Source of the DNA: Aestuariivita sp964402685
GTDB taxonomy: Bacteria > Pseudomonadota > Alphaproteobacteria > Rhodobacterales > Rhodobacteraceae
Length of the DNA: 64,000 nt
Direction: 5' to 3'
Assembly (NCBI GenBank): GCA_964402685.1
Contig: CAYODE010000004.1
Span: 1 to 64,000 of the forward strand
Shown here: piece after piece, positions 25,294-31,896 of the stretch
Position numbering within the stretch: position 1 is the first letter of the stretch
How the letters are laid out: the number at the start of each line of letters is the position of its first letter
Made by a program: the position numbers and the translations under genes
Notes under the pieces: generated by a model
Database searches by the model: none
Told to the model about the DNA's origin: nothing
The model's input: the letters and a program-made list of their open reading frames with translations, nothing else

Positions 25294-26460
25294 ATGGATA
25301 TTCAACAAGGCTTCCCGCCGCCGGAAGGGAAACGGGTCACATTGGCCAATTGGCGGACATCACCCTTCAACCATTGGGCTTTTCACCATGTACGTGAAAT
25401 CGTGCCGTCCGCACGAATTGCAAATAATCCAGCAGATGTCTGGCATTTGGAAAGTGGCCGCGCGGATCTGTCCATCGCGGATTTGGAACACGCGGTAACC
25501 GGCATTGCCAACGATGCGCTGGTGATCTTGCACAAGGGGACGATCATTCATGAAAGCTATCGTCACGGCATGGGCCCCAGTGATCCGCATATCCTGATGT
25601 CGGTTTCGAAATCCATGTTGGGACTGGTCGCGGGGACATTGGTCGATCGTGGAGAGATAACGCTTGAGGATCTGATCACAGACCATCTGCCCGAGCTGTC
25701 TGAAACGGCCTATTCTGGAGCTACGGTTCGCGACGCGCTGGATATGCGTGTTGGGGTGCTGTTTGACGAGGATTATACTGCAACCGACGGCCCTATCATC
25801 GAATATCGGAAGGCCGCGAATTGGAACCCACTGGAGCCTGGTGAAACAGCAGTAGACCTGCGCAGTTTTCAAACATTGCTGGCTGAACGCGACGGTGATC
25901 ACGGCGGGAATTTTCACTACGTCTCTCCGGTTACCGATATGCTGGCCTGGCTTATGGAGCGAGCAACAGGAACACGGTTTGCCGATCTTTTGTCGGAACG
26001 GTTGCTCAAACCGCTGGGCGCTGAGTTTCCCGGCGACCTAACCGTCGATCGGATCGGTGGCGCCCGCGCGGCAGGCGGTATGAACATCACTGCGCGTGAC
26101 CTGGCCCGCGTCGGCCAAATGATGCTTCAGGACGGTGTGCGGGAAGGCAAACGCGTCCTCCCTGCCGCATGGGTTGGCGATATCTGGGCTGGTGGGGATC
26201 GCGAAGCGTGGGCGGCAGGAGACATGGCTGAGCGGTTTAGCGACCCCGGCCGGTCGTATCGGTCCAAATGGTATCATCTGCCGCGCGACAGCGGCGACAT
26301 GATCCACTGTATGGGGATCCACGGACAGTACCTGTTTGTCTGCCGCAAGACGCAATCAGTCATCGCTTGGTTTTCCTCTGCGCATGAGCCCACAGACGAC
26401 GGTAACGGTGCGCATGTCTTTGCATCCGTAGCGCGTATTCAAGCGGCCTTGGGGCAATAG
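25294..26460 (+). CDS. Serine hydrolase of the beta-lactamase/class C-esterase family
   Basis: 388 residues, cytoplasmic by lack of a signal peptide. The catalytic SxxK motif is in MSVSKSMLGLVAG, the Tyr-x-Asn-like element is in FHYVSPVTDML (Tyr-Val-Ser), and a His-rich C-terminal element (IHCMGIHGQYLFVC) takes the place of the KTG triad. This pattern fits EstB-like esterases and 6-aminohexanoate-dimer hydrolase-like proteins rather than true beta-lactamases. GGGAGGAGGG precedes the ATG. It begins 69 bases after the assembly gap and lies upstream of pgsA, where many Rhodobacterales have uvrC directly. Confidence 0.85.
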   Translation: MDIQQGFPPPEGKRVTLANWRTSPFNHWAFHHVREIVPSARIANNPADVWHLESGRADLSIADLEHAVTGIANDALVILHKGTIIHESYRHGMGPSDPHILMSVSKSMLGLVAGTLVDRGEITLEDLITDHLPELSETAYSGATVRDALDMRVGVLFDEDYTATDGPIIEYRKAANWNPLEPGETAVDLRSFQTLLAERDGDHGGNFHYVSPVTDMLAWLMERATGTRFADLLSERLLKPLGAEFPGDLTVDRIGGARAAGGMNITARDLARVGQMMLQDGVREGKRVLPAAWVGDIWAGGDREAWAAGDMAERFSDPGRSYRSKWYHLPRDSGDMIHCMGIHGQYLFVCRKTQSVIAWFSSAHEPTDDGNGAHVFASVARIQAALGQ

Positions 26461-26498
26461 CCCTTTCCGACGGTTGCCCAAGAAGGTAATCAAACCCC

Positions 26499-27170
26499 AT
26501 GCATTGGAACGTGCCTAATATCCTGACCGTCTTGCGTTTGCTTGCTGCACCCGGCGTGGCGGTGATGTTCTTGTATTTCACCCGGCCCTACGCGGATTGG
26601 TTGGCATTATTGTTGTTTCTGTCCGCAGCGATCACCGATTGGTTCGACGGGTATCTGGCGCGCGCCTGGAAGCAAGAAACCAAGCTTGGTGCCATGTTGG
26701 ATCCGATTGCAGACAAAGCCATGGTGGTGATCGCGCTGATGGTGATCGTGGGGTATTCAAACCAGAATTGGACCCCCTGGTTCGTATTGCCCGCGACCTT
26801 TATTCTCTTTCGCGAGGTGTTCGTTTCGGGCCTGCGCGAGTATCTTGGAGATACGGCAGGCACGCTTAAGGTCACGCCCTTGGCCAAGTGGAAAACGACG
26901 GTTCAAATGCTGGCAATTTCGGTGCTTTTTGCCCAAGGGATATTTGAGCATTACCTTGGCATGTCTGCGATGGGCATGGATCAGACACTGGTCGATCAAA
27001 TCATGGCAGGCGAGGTTGAGGACCTGCAGGGCCTGCGTTGGAAGTTCGAAGGAATGATTTGGGCGGGCTGGGGTGGGCTCGCGCTTTTGTGGGTGGCGGC
27101 AGGGCTGACATTGGTCACCGGCTATGATTACCTGCGCAAAGCCATGCCTTACTTACGGGAGAGCCGCTGA
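26499..27170 (+). CDS. pgsA: CDP-diacylglycerol-glycerol-3-phosphate 3-phosphatidyltransferase
   Basis: 223-residue inner membrane enzyme making phosphatidylglycerophosphate, the committed step to phosphatidylglycerol and cardiolipin. The CDP-alcohol phosphotransferase signature D-x2-D-G-x2-A-R...G-x3-D-x3-D is present as DWFDGYLARAWKQETKLGAMLDPIADK. Four to five membrane helices follow. The stop shares its last base with the start of moaD, so it is coupled to the molybdopterin synthase genes. It is slightly longer than the E. coli enzyme because of an insertion before the last helix. Confidence 0.96.
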   Translation: MHWNVPNILTVLRLLAAPGVAVMFLYFTRPYADWLALLLFLSAAITDWFDGYLARAWKQETKLGAMLDPIADKAMVVIALMVIVGYSNQNWTPWFVLPATFILFREVFVSGLREYLGDTAGTLKVTPLAKWKTTVQMLAISVLFAQGIFEHYLGMSAMGMDQTLVDQIMAGEVEDLQGLRWKFEGMIWAGWGGLALLWVAAGLTLVTGYDYLRKAMPYLRESR

Positions 27171-27415
27171 TGGACGTTTTGTATTTTGCATGGGTGCGCG
27201 AGCGGATCGGCATTCCAAAGGAGACTGTCGACACGCAGGCGCAAACAGTGACTGATCTTGTAGCCGAACTGAAATCGAAAGAGGAGCGGTACGAAGCTGC
27301 CTTCGCCGATCTCAGTGCGCTCCGTGTGGCTGTTGATCAGCAACTTACAGATTTTGACGCACCTTTGGCCGGTGCGCGTGAGGTCGCGTTTTTCCCGCCG
27401 ATGACGGGCGGTTAG
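27170..27415 (+). CDS. moaD: Molybdopterin synthase sulfur carrier subunit
   Basis: 81-residue ubiquitin-like protein ending in the required Gly-Gly (FFPPMTGG), the C terminus of which is adenylylated and converted to a thiocarboxylate for sulfur transfer to precursor Z. VLYFAWVRERIGIP at the start matches MoaD. It forms the synthase with MoaE, encoded 5 bases downstream, and overlaps pgsA by one base. Confidence 0.96.
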   Translation: MDVLYFAWVRERIGIPKETVDTQAQTVTDLVAELKSKEERYEAAFADLSALRVAVDQQLTDFDAPLAGAREVAFFPPMTGG

Positions 27416-27420
27416 GGCTT

Positions 27421-27864
27421 ATGCGCGTCGTCGTGCAAGAAGCGCCTTTTGACCTGGGGGCCGAGGCGAACTCATTTACTGCAAACCGGACAGATATGGG
27501 CGCGATCGTAACCTTCACTGGTGTGGTGCGTGACCTTGTCGACGGCGATCTCGACGTAATGGAGATCGAACATTATCCGGGCATGACAGAAGCGGCCCTG
27601 ACAGACATCGCAAAACAAGCGATGGATCGATGGAGCTTAGGCGATGTTCTGGTCATTCATAGATATGGAGAGATGGCGCCGGGTGATCTGATCATGATGG
27701 TCGCCACCGCCTCGCCACACCGCAAGGACGCGTTCGAGGCAGCAGAGTTCCTCATGGACTATCTCAAGTCCCGCGCTCCGTTCTGGAAGAAGGAGCATTC
27801 CGGGTCAGATGCGTCCTGGGTTGCGGCTAAGGACGAGGATGAAGATGCGCTGAGCCGCTGGTAA
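27421..27864 (+). CDS. moaE: Molybdopterin synthase catalytic subunit
   Basis: 147 residues. MoaE converts cyclic pyranopterin monophosphate to molybdopterin with MoaD thiocarboxylate. Characteristic segments are GAIVTFTGVVRD, EIEHYPGMTEAALTDIAKQA, IHRYGEMAPGDLIMMVATASPHRKDAFEAAEFLMDYLKSRAPFWKKEH, with the active-site lysines in the last segment. Position after moaD is standard. The puc operon begins about 440 bases downstream. Confidence 0.97.
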   Translation: MRVVVQEAPFDLGAEANSFTANRTDMGAIVTFTGVVRDLVDGDLDVMEIEHYPGMTEAALTDIAKQAMDRWSLGDVLVIHRYGEMAPGDLIMMVATASPHRKDAFEAAEFLMDYLKSRAPFWKKEHSGSDASWVAAKDEDEDALSRW

Positions 27865-28139
27865 GCGCGCCATCTTCCTCACCAGCGTCCCATCCTAAGG
27901 AAAACGTCTAAACCTCGATGCTGGCGCTGAGTCTCGCCTGGTAAATCCACCCCAAATATGACCTTCTGGCGTTCAAATGCCTCTAATTTGAGCCGTATTG
28001 CTGTATTTCTTTGCAGTATCGCAGGGTCTCATCCGACGATGATTTGGCAATATATTTTTAAATAATATCAATAACCTGTCTGCTTCCCGCGTAAAACAAC
28101 TTCGCGTGCAAACGGTTCACATGCGTACTCCGGTGAATA

Positions 28140-28157
28140 TGTAAATAAGAAATTACA
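28140..28157. promoter_or_regulatory. PpsR/CrtJ-type operator, distal
   Basis: TGTAAATAAGAAATTACA, an exact TGT-N12-ACA with near-complete dyad symmetry. This is the consensus bound by the aerobic photosynthesis repressor PpsR/CrtJ. Its centre lies 25 bp upstream of the next site, so the two could bind cooperatively. Confidence 0.8.
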
Positions 28158-28164
28158 TTGCAAG

Positions 28165-28182
28165 TGTCAGTTTTGTCTGACA
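28165..28182. promoter_or_regulatory. PpsR/CrtJ-type operator, proximal
   Basis: TGTCAGTTTTGTCTGACA, exact TGT-N12-ACA with perfect 6-bp arms TGTCAG/CTGACA, 120 bases before the pucB start. Together with the site 25 bp upstream it predicts repression by PpsR of this operon. Confidence 0.85.
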
Positions 28183-28302
28183 GTCTGGGTGTGACGTTGT
28201 GTCGCCGGGGGCTGTGGGGCGCCCGTCTCCTTAGCGTGTCGAGCATCCGTTCCGGCATGTTGAGCAGCAAATCTACCACAGCCGAACAGAACGGAGGAAG
28301 AA

Positions 28303-28458
28303 ATGTCAGACGATCCAGATAAAGTCTGGCCAACGGGCTTAACGCTCAAAGAAGCCGAAGAGGTGCATAGCTACCTCATCGACGGCACGCGTGTCTTTGG
28401 GCTCATCGCCCTTTTGGCACACATTCTCGTGGCGTACACAACGCCTTGGCTCGGCTAA
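28303..28458 (+). CDS. pucB: Light-harvesting complex 2 beta subunit
   Basis: 51-residue LH2 antenna polypeptide with one membrane helix. It closely matches the Rhodobacter pattern: VWPTGLTLKEAEEVHSYLIDGTRVFG...LLAHILVAYTTPWLG. His40 is the B850-ring bacteriochlorophyll ligand, with His22 and Arg30 near the B800 site, and the C terminus is the usual PWLG. GGAGGAAG lies just upstream of the ATG. pucA follows after 12 bases with its own full Shine-Dalgarno. Confidence 0.97.
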   Translation: MSDDPDKVWPTGLTLKEAEEVHSYLIDGTRVFGLIALLAHILVAYTTPWLG

Positions 28459-28470
28459 GGAGGCAACGTT

Positions 28471-28815
28471 ATGAACAATGCGAAAATGTGGCTTGTCGTT
28501 AAGCCGACTGTTGGTGTTCCCCTGTTTCTCTCTGCTGTCGCAGTAGGATCCTTCGCGGTCCATGTTGCTGTGCTCAGCAATACATCCTGGGTATCGGACT
28601 TCCTGTCCGGCAAGCCCATCGGATCGGGAGACATGGAAACAGCGGCAATCGAGGCCGACACAGATGTCGCCAAAGCGGGTTACGCTGTCGACAAATCTGA
28701 TGGCTCGCGCGAGCTGATGGTGATGATGCCCGACGGCACCGTCGCCAAAGCTGTGCTGCAGACAGAAGAGGTTCTTGCCTCGGGATCTGCGCCGCCAAAT
28801 ATCGCCACCAACTAG
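28471..28815 (+). CDS. pucA: Light-harvesting complex 2 alpha subunit with long C-terminal extension
   Basis: 114 residues, about twice the usual 50-60. The first 48 match LH2 alpha: MWLVVKPTVGVPLFLS, His31 as bacteriochlorophyll ligand, then SNTSWVSDFLSGKP. At positions 44 and 45, where B800-850 complexes have Tyr-Tyr or Tyr-Trp hydrogen-bond donors, this protein has Phe44-Leu45, the pair found in B800-820 (LH3) complexes. A blue-shifted long-wavelength band is therefore expected (inference). Residues 50-114 are a soluble, acidic, periplasmic tail of unknown role. AAGGAGG precedes the ATG. A strong hairpin follows the stop. Confidence 0.95.
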   Translation: MNNAKMWLVVKPTVGVPLFLSAVAVGSFAVHVAVLSNTSWVSDFLSGKPIGSGDMETAAIEADTDVAKAGYAVDKSDGSRELMVMMPDGTVAKAVLQTEEVLASGSAPPNIATN

Positions 28816-28823
28816 GCGATCTT

Positions 28824-28855
28824 GCGCCGCGGGTAGCTTATTGCTGCCCGCGCGC
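28824..28855 (+). terminator. Stem-loop between pucA and pucC
   Basis: CGCGGGTAGC (28828-28837), loop TTATT, GCTGCCCGCG (28843-28852), one G-T wobble, extended by three more pairs after a bulged C. No T run follows, so it is better read as an mRNA stabiliser and partial transcription barrier that raises pucBA over pucC expression, as known for other puc operons. Confidence 0.75.
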
Positions 28856-28922
28856 ATCCCAATATGCGGAGTGCGACGGTGCGTTCTGACGCAGTTGCGC
28901 CTTCGCCTGTTTGAGACGGATC

Positions 28923-30359
28923 ATGATCGATTATCGCGCTCTTATCCTGCGGAAACTGGCGACCATCACGCCGCGATATCTGCCGTTTGCTGATGTTGCT
29001 ACCGAAGATGTCCCACTCTCGCGTTTGATCCGGCTTTCGCTGTTTCAGGTTACCGTCGGTATGGCCTTGGTTTTGCTGGTGGGAACGCTGAACCGCGTCA
29101 TGATTGTCGAACTTGCCGTACCTGCCACACTGGTCGCGGGTATGTTGGCACTTCCATTGCTCTTCGCGCCACTGCGCAGCTTCATTGGCTTTAAATCTGA
29201 CACGCATCGGTCTGCACTAGGATGGCGGCGCGTGCCGTATATCTGGAAGGGTACAATGTACCAGTTCGGCGGCTTTGCGATAATGCCTTTCGCCTTGTTG
29301 GTGCTGTCTGGCTATGGCGAGGCGGTTGATGCCCCAAGATGGGTCGGGTTGACCTCGGCGGCGTTGGCGTTCCTTCTCGTCGGTGCCGGGGTTCACATTG
29401 TCCAGACTGTTGGCCTCGCCCTTGCGACGGATCTCGTGAAGGAAGAAGACCACCCCAAGGTCGTTGGTCTTATGTATGTTATGCTCCTTTTGGGCATGGT
29501 TGTCAGTGCGCTTATCTACGGCGCACTTTTAGAGAATTACACGCCCGGACGATTGATCCAGGTCGTTCAAGGCTCTGCTGTTCTGACTGTGGCGCTGAAC
29601 CTTTTGGCTCTCTGGAAGCAGGAATCGCGTGATCGCGGGCGTGCGCAAATAATGGAGACTGCTCCGCGTGAACACTTCGCCGCCGCTTGGTCCAGACTGG
29701 TCGCCCAGACGGGTATGGTCAGACTGCTCGTTGTGATTGGTCTGGGGACATTTGGTTACGGCATGGCCGACGTTTTGCTTGAGCCCTACGGGGGACAGGC
29801 CTTAGGTCTGAGCGTTGCGGATACCACTAAGCTGACCGCGCTCTTGGCCGCCGGTACGCTCATAGGCTTTGCGATTGCGTCACGCGCTTTGGGCCAGGGC
29901 GGAGATCCTGCGCGTTTGGCGGTTTTTGGTGCGCTGGTGGGCATTCCCGGGTTTGCGGCCATTGTCCTCGCCTCTGCATATATTGGCCCCGTGTTGTTTA
30001 TCCTTGGGACAGGTCTGACGGGTCTTGGTGCTGGCTTGTTCGGCCATGCAACGCTGACCGCGACGATCCGGCAGGCCCCGTCCGGGCAGATCGGATTGTC
30101 CATCGGTACATGGGGCGCGGTGCAGGCGACCTGTGCCGGTGTCGGCGTCGCGTTGGCTGGTGTTGTCCGTGACGTTCTTGTGGGTCAGGCAGGTTTGACG
30201 GGAAGTCAGCTGCATTTGCCCTATAACGTAGTCTTCATGATCGAAATAGCATGTCTTGTTCTGGCCATTCTTGTGGCTGTTCCATTGGCGACACGTCGTG
30301 TCCGATTTTCGGACCGGTCAGAGTCAGCCCAACAAACTAACCCGGTGGAGGTCCCATGA
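28923..30359 (+). CDS. pucC: PucC, LH2 assembly protein (BCH/MFS family)
   Basis: 478 residues from the ATG at 28923 (GAGACGGA just upstream; a TTG four codons earlier is the alternative). Twelve membrane helices with the PucC/LhaA family blocks: LRSFIGFKSDTHRSALGWRRVPYIWKG after helix 2 and VKEEDHPKVVGLMYVMLLLGMVVSALI. PucC-family proteins are required for assembly of light-harvesting complexes and probably deliver bacteriochlorophyll. Its stop overlaps the start of the repeat-protein gene (ATGA), so that gene is translationally coupled to it. Confidence 0.95.
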   Translation: MIDYRALILRKLATITPRYLPFADVATEDVPLSRLIRLSLFQVTVGMALVLLVGTLNRVMIVELAVPATLVAGMLALPLLFAPLRSFIGFKSDTHRSALGWRRVPYIWKGTMYQFGGFAIMPFALLVLSGYGEAVDAPRWVGLTSAALAFLLVGAGVHIVQTVGLALATDLVKEEDHPKVVGLMYVMLLLGMVVSALIYGALLENYTPGRLIQVVQGSAVLTVALNLLALWKQESRDRGRAQIMETAPREHFAAAWSRLVAQTGMVRLLVVIGLGTFGYGMADVLLEPYGGQALGLSVADTTKLTALLAAGTLIGFAIASRALGQGGDPARLAVFGALVGIPGFAAIVLASAYIGPVLFILGTGLTGLGAGLFGHATLTATIRQAPSGQIGLSIGTWGAVQATCAGVGVALAGVVRDVLVGQAGLTGSQLHLPYNVVFMIEIACLVLAILVAVPLATRRVRFSDRSESAQQTNPVEVP

Positions 30360-31459
30360 CGAATATCATCACACGGTACTATGAGAGCGCGGCACAAGCA
30401 CGCTCGGTGGTGTTTGAGCTTGTCTATCGACAGCGGCTCTCGCCCCGGATTATTGACCTCTATGAAAAGGCAGACGGCCTGACAGACAAGCTGGCAGCCT
30501 ACAAAGTGCTTCCAGAGACCGCCGAAGCGTATCAAGACAAACTTGCCACCGGCGGTGCCGTCATTCTGGTCCGCGCGGGCATTCGTCCGCTTGCGGTCGC
30601 CAAGACTACGCGGGAAGTGACGGCTGCCATGGGCGCGGCTGATATGGGCGGATTGACCGAAGAAGTCTTGGTCAAGGATGAACGACCACCAAGTCTGGGC
30701 TTAAGCGTACTACGCGATCACCGCCACATGATGACCCGGCCTCTCGGCTTCGCAAAGACCAACTATCATATGGCCGACTGGCCAATTGGATTGATTAGTC
30801 GGCGCAAACCATTCACCGGCACGGTGATCCCGCCGCACGGGCGCATGGCGACGTGGCCCATTGACCTCTTGTTGCCGGCTACCACGCGCTATGGCCGCTT
30901 TCCGTTCGACTTCCTGGTCCCGGGTCACAAGTACATGGCGAAGTTCCCCTTTGCTCACCTTATCCCTGGACACAAATTCCAAGCGAAGTTTCCCTTTGGA
31001 CATCTGGTCCCGCACAACGTCCGATACGGCCGTTTCCCGTTCGGTCTGCTGGTTCCAGGTCACAAATACATGGCCAAATTCCCGTTTGCCCATTTGGTGC
31101 CAGGTCATCAGCGGATGGCAAGTTGGCCCTTCCCTTTGCTAATCAACGGCAAACAGGGCCGGAACGCTCTGATTCCTGGTCACAAGTATCAGGCAAAATT
31201 TCCCATCGATCACCTCGTACCCGGCCACAAATACATGGCAAACTTCCCGATCGGTCACCGTGTATCGCACAACCGTCGTTATGGGCGCTTCCCGTTTGGT
31301 CTGCTGGTCCCCGGGCAAAAGTTCATGGCAAAGTTCCCCTTCGCCCACATTGTCCCGGGCCACAAGCATATGGCGAAATTCCCCTTCGGCCATATCGTAC
31401 CTGGCCATAAATACATGGCGAACTTTATCTTCCCGCATACAAAGACAAGCGGTGGCTAG
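30356..31459 (+). CDS. Puc-operon protein with tandem 15-residue His/aromatic repeats (unrecognised)
   Basis: 367 residues, basic, without cysteine, signal peptide or membrane helix. Residues 1-75 form an alpha/beta domain (RYYESAAQARSVVFEL...TAEAYQDKLATGGAVILVRAG) resembling the fold pattern of general stress protein 17M/YflT domains. Degenerate repeat units begin near 122, and clear ones run from 163 to the end: twelve of 15 residues and one of 25, consensus x-Y-M-A-K-F-P-F-A-H-L-V-P-G-H-K. A second variant, RYGRFPFGLLVPGHK, recurs every three to four units. The clear repeats contain 19 His and many Phe/Trp/Tyr. The gene overlaps pucC by 4 bases, which points to a role in LH2 assembly, pigment or carotenoid handling, or antenna organisation. 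I do not recognise it; it does not resemble PucD/PucE as I know them. Confidence 0.9.
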   Translation: MTNIITRYYESAAQARSVVFELVYRQRLSPRIIDLYEKADGLTDKLAAYKVLPETAEAYQDKLATGGAVILVRAGIRPLAVAKTTREVTAAMGAADMGGLTEEVLVKDERPPSLGLSVLRDHRHMMTRPLGFAKTNYHMADWPIGLISRRKPFTGTVIPPHGRMATWPIDLLLPATTRYGRFPFDFLVPGHKYMAKFPFAHLIPGHKFQAKFPFGHLVPHNVRYGRFPFGLLVPGHKYMAKFPFAHLVPGHQRMASWPFPLLINGKQGRNALIPGHKYQAKFPIDHLVPGHKYMANFPIGHRVSHNRRYGRFPFGLLVPGQKFMAKFPFAHIVPGHKHMAKFPFGHIVPGHKYMANFIFPHTKTSGG

Positions 31460-31473
31460 AAGGTTAAGGAACT

Positions 31474-31497
31474 CGGACGCTGGCTCGCTGGCGTCCG
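31474..31497 (+). terminator. Hairpin after the puc operon
   Basis: CGGACGC (31474-31480), 10-nt loop, GCGTCCG (31491-31497), 15 nt after the stop of the repeat-protein gene. No T tract. Likely 3' end structure of the puc transcript. Confidence 0.4.
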
Positions 31498-31569
31498 TGT
31501 CCAAACGGAAATGCTGGCAGTTGCGTTTAACTGCAGTCCGGCACAGTCGGGTCGTCGGTCTGATGGTGC

Positions 31570-31896
31570 CTAAACTTGGCGTGCACCGTCCAATTCGCCG
31601 CGCAATAACTCCGCTTCATGGCGTGCATCGCGCAGACCTTCCATCGCCGCGCTAAGCTCGGCCTCGGTCTGGCTCAACTGATTGGTAAGCTCTGCCTCAC
31701 GTTGTTGCAGATACGTAATGGCTTGGTCGCGGGTCTCTTCTGCCTCGTGCAGTTCCTGGCTCATGCGATCCAATTCGCCGATATCTGCTGAAGACACGCG
31801 TGTGAACCTGTGCACCAACCAGTTTGCAAACCACCCCAAGGCGAACGCTACAAACAAAATCACCGCGGTGGTCAGAATAAACTCAGTTCTGTTCAT
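31570..31896 (-). CDS. Small membrane-anchored coiled-coil protein
   Basis: 108 residues. An N-terminal membrane helix (about 8-28, TTAVILFVAFALGWFANWLV) is followed by a continuous heptad-rich Glu/Gln/Leu coiled coil (about 38-105). It starts 14 bases inside the end of the OmpA-family gene on the same strand, so it is coupled to it. No family recognised; it may help organise the envelope together with the OmpA-like protein. Confidence 0.75.
   Translation of the reverse strand: MNRTEFILTTAVILFVAFALGWFANWLVHRFTRVSSADIGELDRMSQELHEAEETRDQAITYLQQREAELTNQLSQTEAELSAAMEGLRDARHEAELLRGELDGARQV

Larger units (their letters stand above)
27865..28302 (+). promoter_or_regulatory. Regulatory region of the puc operon
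   Basis: 438 noncoding bases with an AT-rich block (28038-28078) followed by two tandem TGT-N12-ACA palindromes (28140-28157 and 28165-28182). In other purple bacteria this region of puc holds an IHF/activator segment and PpsR/CrtJ repressor sites. No confident -35/-10 pair or FnrL site (TTGAT-N4-ATCAA) was found by eye. Confidence 0.7.

Noticed and set aside
25049..25397. Frames running through the N run
   Set aside because: They exist only because unknown bases contain no stop codons.
30842..31456. 45-bp periodic DNA that could be taken for a CRISPR or minisatellite
   Set aside because: The period keeps one reading frame throughout, units differ mainly at codon level, and there are no unique spacers; it is a protein repeat within a coding gene.
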